Source: Streptomyces sp. GESEQ-4
GTDB lineage: Bacteria > Actinomycetota > Actinomycetes > Streptomycetales > Streptomycetaceae
Assembly: GCF_017948455.1 (NCBI RefSeq)
Contig: NZ_JAFFSU010000006.1
Coordinates: 186,001 to 250,000, forward strand
Length of the DNA: 64,000 nt
Direction of reading: 5' to 3'
The notes under the pieces were generated by a model, which worked only from the letters and a program-made list of their open reading frames with translations, was not told the origin of the DNA and ran no database searches. A program made the position numbers and the translations under genes. Of this stretch, positions 34,231-43,648 are shown piece by piece (positions within the stretch are counted from its first letter, which is position 1; each line of letters opens with the position of its first letter).

Positions 34231-34838
34231 CGGGAGGTGAACGCCAGCTTCGCCCCCAGCGCCACGAACGACCCCGCGAAGCTCCGCCGCAGCCACGTCA
34301 TCACCCCCGGCCGGGACGTGACGTGGCTGCGGACGGACGCGGCGAGGATGCCGTAGGCCGCGAAGACGACGAAGGTGGCCAGCATGAAGACGCCGCTGAG
34401 GGCGAGCATTCGCGGGACCGCACGCGGCCCGTCCGGGTCGACGAACTGGGGCAGGAAGGCGAAGAAGAACATCGTCAGCTTGGGGTTGAGCAGATTGATC
34501 AGTACGCCTCGGACGATCATTCGACTCGCCGAGACCGGCGCCGCCGTACGCTCCACGGTGATCGCATCCTTGTCCCGCAAGGTCGCCCACGCCATGTACA
34601 GGAGATAGGCGACACCGGCGTACTTCAGGATCTGGAAGGCCGTGGCACTGGCGTGCAGCAGCGCGGCGACGCCGGTGATCGTGGCCACCATGTGCGGGAC
34701 GATGCCGAGGGCGCAGGCGAAGGCGGCCACCACACTCGCCCGCCGGCCGTGCGACAGCCCGGCCGCGAGGGTGTAGACGACGCCGGTGCCGGGAGTGGCG
34801 ACCACGACCAGGGTGGTCAGCAGGAACGCGATGCTCAT
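34227..34838 (-). CDS. LysE/RhtB family amino-acid exporter
   Basis: A 203-residue membrane protein with about six TM segments. FLLTTLVVVATPGTGVVYTL is the LysE/RhtB N-terminal motif, GVLINLLNPKLTMFFFAFLP the central signature. The family exports amino acids such as homoserine, threonine or lysine. The start is ATG 34838 (MSIAFLL), with GGGTGG upstream. Its TAG stop and the TAG stop of the convergent fusion gene share the sequence CTAG, so the two genes overlap by 4 bases. Confidence 0.92.
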   Translation of the reverse strand: MSIAFLLTTLVVVATPGTGVVYTLAAGLSHGRRASVVAAFACALGIVPHMVATITGVAALLHASATAFQILKYAGVAYLLYMAWATLRDKDAITVERTAAPVSASRMIVRGVLINLLNPKLTMFFFAFLPQFVDPDGPRAVPRMLALSGVFMLATFVVFAAYGILAASVRSHVTSRPGVMTWLRRSFAGSFVALGAKLAFTSR

Positions 34839-34905
34839 GCCACCCACCCTGTCGGGCCGCCACGGACCGGTACAGGACCAATTACTCGTCCCCTACGGGG
34901 ACCAC

Positions 34906-35856
34906 TCAGCCCTGCTTCAGCGGCAGCGCCAGGTCGACCACGGCCCGGCCGCCGTCGAAGGTCCCGGCCCGCGTGACCGAGCCGTTCAGCAGGTCCACGC
35001 GGTACAGCCGCTGTGCGCCGCCGACGCTGAGGACGCCGTACGCCGTGTTGGAACCGCTCCTCGTGGACGTGTAGATGTCGAAGCCCGCGCTCGGGCCCGC
35101 GTCGACGCCCAGCTTGCCGGTGGGGGCGAGGTTGCCCGCGTTCGCCGGGGACTGGATGGAGACCTGGTCGCCCGCCGTGTCCACGTCGAAGAGGGTCGTG
35201 GCGGTGGTCTGGGAGAGGTCGTTGTTCGTGTACGCCGCCCCGGTCACGCCCTGTGCCGTGGCGCCCGCCGTCGCGGGCGGGACCGGCGGGTTGGTCAGGG
35301 TGCCGTCGACAGCAGTGGTGCCCGCCGCCGGGGCGCCCGCCGGGTCGTCGATGTTGTGGCGGAGGTTCTGGCCGGTGTCGCTGATGACGCGCAGGCGGTT
35401 GGCGGCCGGGTTGAAGTCGACGCCGTACGACCCGCCCTGCAGCGCCACGCTCAGCTGGCTGACCTTCTTCGCCTTCGCGCCGATCTCGCGGACCGTGTAG
35501 ACGCCGCCGCGGTCGCCGACGCCGTACAACTTGCCGTTCTGGACGCGGTAGTCGATGCCGACGAGCTTGGTGTCGCCCTGGAGGCCGTGCACCTTGCCGA
35601 GCGGGAGGACGCGGTCGGGACGGTCGGTGCGGAAGCTGACGAGCCGCTGGTCGGCGGTGAGGCCGATGGCGGTGAGCCGGTCGCTCTGCGCCGCGCCCGC
35701 ACCAGCGCCGGCGCCGGCGCCGATCAGGCCGCCCTTGTTCTCGATGGCGGCGGGGGAAGACTCGGCCTTCGCCGCCCCGTCGCCCGTCGCTCCGCAGCCG
35801 ACGGTGCCGATGGCCAGTGCCATGACGGACGCGGCGATGACTGCTTGCTTGCGCAT
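34906..35856 (-). CDS. DUF4394 domain secreted protein (probable lipoprotein)
   Basis: A 316-residue exported protein. Signal peptide MRKQAVIAASVMALAIGTVGC, with C21 in a lipobox-like context, followed by a Gly/Ala-rich linker. A DUF4394 beta-propeller-like domain follows (LTAIGLTADQRLVSFRTDRP, GIDYRVQNGKLYGVGD, YGVDFNPAANRLRVISDTGQ, AYTNND, FDVDTAGDQV). DUF4394 proteins are secreted and of unknown function. The start is ATG 35856; the longer open frame reaches 35934. It is preceded by the glyS terminator. Confidence 0.87.
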   Translation of the reverse strand: MRKQAVIAASVMALAIGTVGCGATGDGAAKAESSPAAIENKGGLIGAGAGAGAGAAQSDRLTAIGLTADQRLVSFRTDRPDRVLPLGKVHGLQGDTKLVGIDYRVQNGKLYGVGDRGGVYTVREIGAKAKKVSQLSVALQGGSYGVDFNPAANRLRVISDTGQNLRHNIDDPAGAPAAGTTAVDGTLTNPPVPPATAGATAQGVTGAAYTNNDLSQTTATTLFDVDTAGDQVSIQSPANAGNLAPTGKLGVDAGPSAGFDIYTSTRSGSNTAYGVLSVGGAQRLYRVDLLNGSVTRAGTFDGGRAVVDLALPLKQG

Positions 35857-35942
35857 TGGTGCCCCCGTGAAGTTCTCACCGCGACCCGCCCGCTGCGGGC
35901 CGCGCATGTCCCCTCTTCGGAGCCGGATGGGCACTGGATGGG

Positions 35943-35995
35943 AAAAACCCCGGTTCCGTTACGTCTGTTACGTCCGTAACGGAACCGGGGTTTTT
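35943..35995. terminator. glyS terminator, 21-bp inverted repeat
   Basis: Left arm 35943-35963 (AAAAACCCCGGTTCCGTTACG) and exact complementary right arm 35975-35995 around an 11-base loop. In the minus direction the hairpin ends in a T-run, a classical intrinsic terminator for glyS. Confidence 0.9.
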
Positions 35996-36003
35996 GCCGA
36001 CAC

Positions 36004-37386
<1,383 letters not shown>

Positions 37387-37509
37387 GGTGCTCTCTTCAT
37401 TACGACGACGGGCGACGAAGCGAGGTGCTTCCAGCGAATGCTTCAGGTTACCGGCGCAGGCTCCCCCTCAACCAAATCGGGTTGTGCTCAGGGCCACCCC
37501 GGACCTTTG

Positions 37510-37547
37510 TTGACAATCGTTTCCAGAACCATTGAAAATGACTGTCA
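37510..37547 (+). promoter_or_regulatory. Tandem Zur boxes over the znuA promoter and start
   Basis: TGACAATCGTTTCCA (37511-37525) and TGAAAATGACTGTCA (37533-37547) both fit the Streptomyces Zur palindrome TGAnAATnnTTnTCA. They are 22 bp apart. TTGACA at 37510-37515 is a -35-like element; the second box covers the -10 region and the A of the ATG at 37547. Zinc-loaded Zur would therefore block the promoter completely. Confidence 0.8.
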
Positions 37548-38521
37548 TGAACGTACGTCGTCGTCTGATACCCACAGCCGTGGTGACCGCCCTCGGTCTC
37601 GCGGCCCTCTCCGCCTGCTCCAGCGACAGCGGCAGTGACACCGCCGCGAGCGCGGGCGGCACGGACAAGTTCGACGTCGTCGCGTCGTTCTACCCGATGC
37701 AGTTCCTCGCCGAGCAGATCGGCGGGGACCATGTGAACGTCACCACGCTGACCGAGCCCGGCCAGGAGCCGCACGACCTCGAGATCAGCGCCAAGCAGAC
37801 CGCGGCACTCCAGGAGTCCGACGCGGTGCTCTATCTCAAGACCCTCCAGCCCGCCGTCGACGAGGCGGTGGAGCAGTCCCCCGTCAAGACGAAGATCGAC
37901 GCGGCGACCCTCACCAAGTTCGAGAACCACGGCGAGACCGGCCACGCCCATGAGGGCGAGGAAGAGCACGCCGAGGAGGAGCACGCGGAGGAGGAGTCGG
38001 CGCTCGACCCGCACGTCTGGCTGGACCCGGTGAAGTACGCCGAGGTCGCAGAGGGTGTCAGCGCCGCCTTCGAGAAGGCCGACCCGGACAACGCGGCCGA
38101 CTACCGGAAGAACACCGTGGACCTGGTCGCGAAGCTGAACACGCTGAACACCGACTTCGAGACCGGCCTGAAGAACACCGACACGAAGGTGTTCTTCACC
38201 AACCACTCGGCCTTCGCCTACCTCGCCGAGCGCTACGGCCTGACCCAGGAGTCCGTCACCGGCGTCGACCCGGAGAGCGAGCCCAGCGCGGCGCGCATGA
38301 AGGAACTCCAGGCGGAGGCCAAGGCGGACGGCGTGACCACCGTCTTCTACGAGACCCTGGTCTCCGACAAGACGGCCAAGACCCTGGCCGACGACGCCGG
38401 GCTGAAAACTGATGTACTCGACCCGCTCGAGGGCATCACCGACAAGTCCAAGGGCGACGACTACTTCGGGGTCATGCAGGCGAACCTGACGGCCCTGGAG
38501 AAGGCGCTCGGCGCGAAGTGA
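37547..38521 (+). CDS. znuA: Zinc ABC transporter substrate-binding lipoprotein
   Basis: A 324-residue cluster A-I metal-binding lipoprotein. Signal peptide with lipobox LSAC at residues 22-25. FYPMQFLAEQIGGDHVNV opens the first lobe, and a His/Glu-rich loop (HGETGHAHEGEEEH, residues about 130-150) is typical of zinc-specific members. LDPHVWLDPVKYAEV and NHSAFAYLAERYG carry further metal ligands. The start is ATG 37547, without a Shine-Dalgarno sequence; the promoter position suggests leaderless translation. First gene of the znuACB operon, directly under two Zur boxes. Confidence 0.95.
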   Translation: MNVRRRLIPTAVVTALGLAALSACSSDSGSDTAASAGGTDKFDVVASFYPMQFLAEQIGGDHVNVTTLTEPGQEPHDLEISAKQTAALQESDAVLYLKTLQPAVDEAVEQSPVKTKIDAATLTKFENHGETGHAHEGEEEHAEEEHAEEESALDPHVWLDPVKYAEVAEGVSAAFEKADPDNAADYRKNTVDLVAKLNTLNTDFETGLKNTDTKVFFTNHSAFAYLAERYGLTQESVTGVDPESEPSAARMKELQAEAKADGVTTVFYETLVSDKTAKTLADDAGLKTDVLDPLEGITDKSKGDDYFGVMQANLTALEKALGAK

Positions 38522-38554
38522 CCAGCAGTACACAGCAGTTCGGAGGCGCACGCC

Positions 38555-39337
38555 ATGACGGCACGTAAAGCCGGCGACCCCGTCATATCCCTGCGGAGCG
38601 TGACGGCGGAGCTCGGCTCGCGCCCCGTGCTGCGCGGCATCGACCTCACCGTGGGCCACGGTGAGGTCGTCGCGCTGCTCGGCGCCAACGGCTCCGGGAA
38701 GTCGACCGCGGTGCGCACGATCATCGGCCAGGTCCCGGTGTCCGGCGGCGAGATAGAGATCTTCGGCACCCCGCGGCGCCGGTTCCGCGACTGGGCGCGG
38801 GTCGGCTACGTCCCCCAGCGCACGACCGCCGCGGGCGGTGTCCCGGCGACGGTGACCGAGGTCGTCTCCTCGGGCCGCCTCTCCCGCACCCGCTTCGGCG
38901 TCCTGCGCAAGGCCGACCGGGACGCGATAGGGCACGCCCTGGAGCTGGTCGGCATGGCGGACCGCGCCAAGGACTCCGTCGACGCGCTCTCCGGCGGCCA
39001 GCACCAGCGGGTGCTGATCGCCCGCGCGCTCGCCTCCGATCCCGAACTGCTGATCATGGACGAGCCGATGGCAGGCGTGGACCTGGCCAGCCAGGAGGTG
39101 CTGGCGCGGACGCTCACGGAGCAGGTGTCCCAGGGCACGACGGTCCTGCTCGTCCTGCATGAACTGGGCCCCCTGGAGCCGCTGATCGACCGAGCGGTCG
39201 TCCTCCGCGACGGCTGTGTCCTGCACGACGGCCCGCCCCCGAAGGCGGTCGGCCAGCACGCGCTGCCGGGCCACGACCACGTCCACCCGCACTCGGCCCA
39301 CGACGCCGAACCGATCCGCACGGGACTGCTGAGCTGA
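38555..39337 (+). CDS. znuC: Zinc ABC transporter ATP-binding protein
   Basis: A 260-residue ABC ATPase energising zinc import. Walker A LLGANGSGKST, Q-loop YVPQR, signature DALSGGQHQRVLIARALA, Walker B LLIMDEP, and switch HELG. The C-terminal tail is His-rich (HALPGHDHVHPHSAH), likely zinc-sensing or -buffering. ATG 38555 is 33 bp after znuA. The stop overlaps the znuB start by one base. Confidence 0.95.
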   Translation: MTARKAGDPVISLRSVTAELGSRPVLRGIDLTVGHGEVVALLGANGSGKSTAVRTIIGQVPVSGGEIEIFGTPRRRFRDWARVGYVPQRTTAAGGVPATVTEVVSSGRLSRTRFGVLRKADRDAIGHALELVGMADRAKDSVDALSGGQHQRVLIARALASDPELLIMDEPMAGVDLASQEVLARTLTEQVSQGTTVLLVLHELGPLEPLIDRAVVLRDGCVLHDGPPPKAVGQHALPGHDHVHPHSAHDAEPIRTGLLS

Positions 39338-40239
39338 TGGAGATCCTGGACTACGCCTTCATGCAGCGGGCCCTGCTCGCCGCCGTCCTGGTCGGCATCA
39401 CCGCCCCCGCGATCGGGATCTACCTCGTCCAGCGCCGCCAGGCCCTGATGGGCGACGGCATCGGCCATGTCGCGATGACCGGCGTCGGCCTCGGCTTCCT
39501 GCTCTCCACCTCGCCGGTGTGGATGGCGACGGCGGTCGCGGTGATCGGCGCGGTCCTGATGGAGCTGATCCGCTGGTACGGCCGCACCCGCGGCGACATC
39601 GCCCTCGCGATGCTCTTCTACGGCGGTATGGCCGGCGGCGTGATGTTCATCAACCTCGCGCCGGGCGGCTCCAACGCCAACCTGAACTCGTATCTGTTCG
39701 GTTCGCTGTCCACGGTCTCCGAGGACGACGTGGCGGCGATCTGTCTGCTGGCGGCGTTCGTGGTGCTGGTCACCGTGGGGCTGCGCCGGCAGTTGTTCGC
39801 GGTCAGCCAGGACGAGGAGTTCGCGCGGGTCACGGGCCTCCCCGTCCGCGCCCTGAACCTGCTGACGGCGATCACGGCGGCGGTGACGGTGACCGTCGCG
39901 ATGCGTGTGGTCGGGCTGCTGCTGGTGTCGGCGCTGATGGTGGTGCCGGTCGCCGCGGCGCAGCAGCTCAGCCGGAGTTTCGCGCTAACGTTCGCCATCG
40001 CGGTGGCGATCGGGGTGAGCGTGACGATCGGCGGGACCGTGACCTCGTACTACCAGGACGTGCCGCCCGGCGCGACGATCGTGCTGTTGGCCATCGGCGC
40101 GTTCATCGTGCTGACCGCGACGGCGGCTCCGCTGGCCCGGCGCCGTGCTCGGGCCCTGGCCGCGGCACACCCCGTGGGAGACCCCGCGGAGTGTGCGATT
40201 CCGGCCAGCCGGGAACGCGACGGAAAGGTCGGTGTCTGA
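39337..40239 (+). CDS. znuB: Zinc ABC transporter permease
   Basis: A 300-residue membrane protein of the ABC-3 family with about eight TM helices. GIYLVQRRQALMGDGIGHVA is the family signature near residue 30, and MRVVGLLLVSALMVVPVAAA lies near residue 190. It forms the channel of the ZnuABC importer. Starts within the znuC stop (TGATG). zur follows 112 bp downstream with its own strong ribosome-binding site. Confidence 0.95.
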   Translation: MEILDYAFMQRALLAAVLVGITAPAIGIYLVQRRQALMGDGIGHVAMTGVGLGFLLSTSPVWMATAVAVIGAVLMELIRWYGRTRGDIALAMLFYGGMAGGVMFINLAPGGSNANLNSYLFGSLSTVSEDDVAAICLLAAFVVLVTVGLRRQLFAVSQDEEFARVTGLPVRALNLLTAITAAVTVTVAMRVVGLLLVSALMVVPVAAAQQLSRSFALTFAIAVAIGVSVTIGGTVTSYYQDVPPGATIVLLAIGAFIVLTATAAPLARRRARALAAAHPVGDPAECAIPASRERDGKVGV

Positions 40240-40351
40240 CCGCGCACATGTCGGACTGGCACAATGGCCGGGCACGGCAAGCGCAGATGTGAGTCGCTCG
40301 GTCGACACCGGCGCAAGCGCCCGTAGGCGACCGAGCAATAAAGGAGGACCG

Positions 40352-40768
40352 GTGACGACCGCTGGACAGCCGGTGAAGGGCCGAGCCACCCGGCAGCGTG
40401 CCGCCGTGGCGGCGGCGCTCGACGAGGTCGACGAGTTCCGCAGTGCGCAGGACCTGCACGACATGCTGAAGCACAAGGGCGATTCCGTCGGGCTCACGAC
40501 GGTCTACCGCACCCTGCAGTCCCTCGCCGATGCCGGTGAGGTCGACGTCCTGCGCACCTCCGACGGCGAGTCCGTCTACCGCCGCTGCTCCACCGGCGAA
40601 CACCACCACCACCTCGTCTGCCGCGTCTGCGGCAAGGCCGTCGAGGTCGAGGGCCCGGCCGTCGAGAAGTGGGCGGACGCGATCGCCGAGGAGCACGGCT
40701 ACGTCAATGTGGCGCACACGGTGGAGATCTTCGGCACGTGTGCGGACTGCGCGGCGGCCACCGCGTAA
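40352..40768 (+). CDS. zur: Zinc uptake regulator Zur (Fur family)
   Basis: A 138-residue zinc-sensing repressor. Winged helix (residues 10-75, TRQRAAVAAALDEVDEFRSA, GLTTVYRTLQSLADAGEVDV), a regulatory His cluster GEHHHHLVC, and a structural zinc site from CRVC and CADC. The GTG start at 40352 has AAGGAGG 6-7 bases upstream. In Streptomyces Zur represses znuACB and some ribosomal protein paralogues; here its boxes lie directly upstream of znuA. Confidence 0.96.
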   Translation: MTTAGQPVKGRATRQRAAVAAALDEVDEFRSAQDLHDMLKHKGDSVGLTTVYRTLQSLADAGEVDVLRTSDGESVYRRCSTGEHHHHLVCRVCGKAVEVEGPAVEKWADAIAEEHGYVNVAHTVEIFGTCADCAAATA

Positions 40769-40786
40769 CTGACGCACCCGACGCAC

Positions 40787-40814
40787 CTGGGGCGCCCCTC
40801 ACGGGACGCCCCAG
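40787..40814. terminator. Terminator between zur and uppS
   Basis: CTGGGGCGCCC, loop CTCAC, GGGACGCCCCAG: an 11-bp stem with one bulged A, placed between two convergent genes 19 bp after the zur stop. Confidence 0.7.
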
Positions 40815-40820
40815 AGCCGT

Positions 40821-41654
40821 TCACTCCTGCCTGCCCTCCATGGCCAGCAGCTCCTCGTTCGGGATCGCGCCGCCGAAGCGCCGGTCGCGGGAGGCGAACT
40901 CCAGGCACGCGCGCCACAGGTCACGGCGGTCGAAGTCCGGCCACAGCACATCCTGGAAAACCATCTCGGCGTACGCGCTCTGCCAGAGCAGGTAGTTGGA
41001 GGTGCGCTGCTCACCGCTGGGCCGCAGGAAGAGGTCCACGTCCGGCATGTCCGGGTAGTACAGGTACTTCGCGAAGGTCTTCTCGTCGACCTTGGACGGG
41101 TCCAGCCGCCCGGCCTTCACATCCTCCGCCAGCGCCTTCGCGGCGTCGGCGATCTCGGCACGCCCGCCGTAGTTCATGCAGAAGTACAGGGTCAGCTTGT
41201 CGTTGTCCTTGGTCTGCTCCTGGGCGATCTGGAGCTCCTTGGCGACCGACTTCCACAGCTTGGGCATCCGGCCCACCCAGCGCACCCGTACGCCCAGTTC
41301 GTCGAGCTGGTCGCGGCTCTTGCGGATGAAGTCGCGGTTGAAGTTCATCAGGAAGCGCACCTCGTCGGGCGAGCGCTTCCAGTTCTCGGTGGAGAAGGCG
41401 TAGAGCGAGATCGCTTTGACGCCCATCTCGATCGATCCCTGCAGCACGTCGAGCACGCGCTCGGCACCGACTTTGTGGCCCTCGGTCCGCGGCAGCCCGC
41501 GCGCCTTGGCCCAGCGTCCGTTGCCGTCCATGACGATCGCCACATGGCGGGGGATCAGCTCGCCCGGGAGCTTCGGCGGGCGGGCACCGGACGGGTGCGG
41601 CTCCGGCGTCGTGTACTCGCGGCGCTGACGCCCCAGAAACCCGCGTACGGCCAT
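40821..41654 (-). CDS. uppS: Isoprenyl (undecaprenyl) diphosphate synthase, cis-prenyltransferase
   Basis: A 277-residue enzyme making the C55 lipid carrier for cell-wall synthesis from FPP and [17 protein letters not shown] carries the catalytic Asp (D43), [10 protein letters not shown] and [13 protein letters not shown] are family motifs, and the C-terminal [20 protein letters not shown] closes the active site. The N-terminus is extended and basic. The start is ATG 41654. Located next to recO as in other streptomycetes. Confidence 0.96.
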   Translation of the reverse strand: MAVRGFLGRQRREYTTPEPHPSGARPPKLPGELIPRHVAIVMDGNGRWAKARGLPRTEGHKVGAERVLDVLQGSIEMGVKAISLYAFSTENWKRSPDEVRFLMNFNRDFIRKSRDQLDELGVRVRWVGRMPKLWKSVAKELQIAQEQTKDNDKLTLYFCMNYGGRAEIADAAKALAEDVKAGRLDPSKVDEKTFAKYLYYPDMPDVDLFLRPSGEQRTSNYLLWQSAYAEMVFQDVLWPDFDRRDLWRACLEFASRDRRFGGAIPNEELLAMEGRQE

Positions 41655-41715
41655 GTGTTTCTCGTCTCCTCGCTCCGTGCATGTTGTGCGTGTTGCACGG
41701 GTTTCGCGTGTCTCG

Positions 41716-42462
41716 CTACTTCTCTACGTACCTGAGTGAGCGCAGCCCGCGCTCCAGGTGCCAGTGCAGGTAGGCGGAGACCAGCCCGCTGCCCTCCCGC
41801 ACATACCGCGGCTCGCACGCGTCCGCGGTCTCCCAGTCTCCCGTAAGCAGCGCGCCGAGGAGTTCCAGGGTCTGCGGCGAGGGTACGACGCTCCCGCCCA
41901 CCCGGCAGTCGACGCAGACGGAGCCGCCGGAGGCCACGGAGAAGAACCGGTTCGGCCCGGGCAGCCCGCACTTCGCGCAGTCGCTGAAGCTGGGCGCGTA
42001 GCCGTTGACGGCGAGCGAGCGGAGCAGGAAGGCGTCCAGGACGAGGTGGGAGGCGTGCTCGCCCCGGGCGAGCGTGCGCAGGGCGCCGACGAGCAGCAGA
42101 TACTGCTGGACCGCCGGCTCGCCCTCGTGGTCGGTGAAGCGCTCGGCGGTCTCCAGCATGGCCGTCCCGGCGGTGTAGCGGGCGTAGTCGCTCACGATCC
42201 CGCCACCGTACGGAGCGATCGTCTCGCTCTGCGTGCACAGCGGCAGCCCGCGCCCGACCAGCTCGCTCCCCCGCGCGAAGAACTGCACGTCCACATGCGA
42301 GAAGGGTTCGAGCCGCGCCCCGAACTTCGACTTCGTCCGCCGCACCCCGCGGGCCACGGCGCGCACCCGCCCGTGACCGCGGGTGAGCAGGGTGATGATG
42401 CGGTCGGCTTCCCCGAGCTTTTGCGTCCGCAGGACGATGCCGTCGTCCCGGAAGAGACTCAT
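41716..42462 (-). CDS. recO: DNA repair protein RecO
   Basis: A 248-residue recombination mediator of the RecFOR pathway. N-terminal OB fold ([20 protein letters not shown]), helical core, and a four-Cys zinc site (CAKCGLPG then CVDC). The start is ATG 42462 ([10 protein letters not shown]). It is 61 bp upstream of uppS on the same strand and likely co-transcribed with it. Confidence 0.95.
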   Translation of the reverse strand: MSLFRDDGIVLRTQKLGEADRIITLLTRGHGRVRAVARGVRRTKSKFGARLEPFSHVDVQFFARGSELVGRGLPLCTQSETIAPYGGGIVSDYARYTAGTAMLETAERFTDHEGEPAVQQYLLLVGALRTLARGEHASHLVLDAFLLRSLAVNGYAPSFSDCAKCGLPGPNRFFSVASGGSVCVDCRVGGSVVPSPQTLELLGALLTGDWETADACEPRYVREGSGLVSAYLHWHLERGLRSLRYVEK

Positions 42463-42883
42463 GAGCCCATTCTCGCCTACCGCGTGCGCGCATCCGCCCG
42501 GTTGTGGCCCAGCCCACCCGGATCCGGTGCGTCGGCCGTTTCCCCCATGGGACGGATCAGCGGCCCCATTGACGGCATGGCCAACACCGGCGGACCGGAA
42601 CAATAAAGTCCGGATTTCGATCCCGTAACAAGAATCGTCGGGTCCCGTGAAAATAACCACCCTCGCATGACCCACCTGCAGAGAAGCCCTTAATCAACCG
42701 CCTTTACGACCAGATTCAACATCTCCATCCTGACCGAAACGAATCAGCGAGTACGTGTAGCATCGATTGCCAGCGACCCGCCAATTCAACGGCGAAGGAG
42801 GCCGGGCCGCCAACGGGGGCACCACATGCTGCGCCCGCGCACTCTCTTCACGCACGCGAACGTCACGCGAACGAAGGGAAAGC
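42463..42883. other. Intergenic region at the border of the biosynthetic cluster
   Basis: A 421-bp gap with no supportable gene. It is more AT-rich than its surroundings from about 42600 (for example AACAATAAAGTCCGG and GTGAAAATAACC) and must contain the recO promoter and that of the response regulator at 42884. TAGCAT near 42759 is a possible -10. I see no repeat or palindrome strong enough to name. Confidence 0.5.
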
Positions 42884-43549
42884 ATGTCATCGATACGAAT
42901 CCTGCTCGTGGACAGCGAACGTTTAGTGGCCGAAGGATTCCAGAAGTTGTTGGAAAGTTTCTCCGAGTTTTCCGTCGTCGCAGTCGCCCGTGACGGGCTG
43001 TCGGCGCTGAGGGAGGTGCGCCGGGAACAGCCGCACCTCGTCATCATGAATCTGAGCCCGGCCGGGTCCAACTCCGCGCAGGTCGCCCGGGAGATCCGCC
43101 GCGACTTCCAGCACGTACGGATCGTCGTCCTCGCCACCAACCAGCAACCGGTCTACATGCGCGAGGCATTCGTGGCCGGCGCCAACGCCTACCTCTCCCG
43201 CAACATCGGCGCGGACGAGCTGCGCGACACCCTGCTCACGGTGCACCGAGAGGGCGCCGCCCTCTCGACCGTCGCGGCGGGGCAGGTCCTGGAACTGCTG
43301 TCGGGGCGCCCGCCGGACGGCGGCTCCCCACTCTCCCTGCTCACCGAGCGCGAACGGCAGATCCTGTTCCTCGTGGCCGACGAGCAGGCGACGCACCGCA
43401 TCGCCAAACGTCTGGGCATCAGCCCGAAGACGGTCCGCAACTACCTGAGCCGTATCTACGCCAAGCTCGGCACCCAGAACCGCGTCGAGACGGCGCTGTA
43501 CGCCAAGCGTTCCCTGGACCGTCGACCGGAGCCGGTCGCGGAGTTCTGA
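42884..43549 (+). CDS. LuxR-family atypical response regulator
   Basis: A 221-residue regulator with a NarL-type layout: receiver-like domain (residues 4-120) and LuxR HTH (about residues 150-207, LTERERQILFLVADEQATHR, SPKTVRNYLSRIYAKLG). The phospho-acceptor aspartate is replaced by N56 (VIMNLSP) and the acidic pair is D10-S11, so it probably is not controlled by phosphorylation. Such atypical receivers often regulate antibiotic clusters and may bind pathway products. The start is ATG 42884 with AAGGGAA upstream. It stands at the edge of the polyketide cluster and may control it. Confidence 0.88.
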   Translation: MSSIRILLVDSERLVAEGFQKLLESFSEFSVVAVARDGLSALREVRREQPHLVIMNLSPAGSNSAQVAREIRRDFQHVRIVVLATNQQPVYMREAFVAGANAYLSRNIGADELRDTLLTVHREGAALSTVAAGQVLELLSGRPPDGGSPLSLLTERERQILFLVADEQATHRIAKRLGISPKTVRNYLSRIYAKLGTQNRVETALYAKRSLDRRPEPVAEF

Positions 43550-43584
43550 CCTGCTCCCTCCGGACGCCCTGTTCCCCCTTGGGT

Positions 43585-43613
43585 AAATACGCTACGCTAC
43601 TCGTAGCGTATTT
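43585..43613. promoter_or_regulatory. Perfect TetR-type operator before the exporter
   Basis: AAATACGCTACG (43585-43596) and its exact reverse complement CGTAGCGTATTT (43602-43613) flank a 5-bp spacer CTACT. It sits 36 bp before the exporter start, in an AT-rich pocket of GC-rich DNA. It is the likely binding site of the TetR protein encoded at 46439-47032. Confidence 0.8.
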
Positions 43614-43648
43614 AAATGGTCTGGCATTGAACAACCCAAGGAGGGGGC

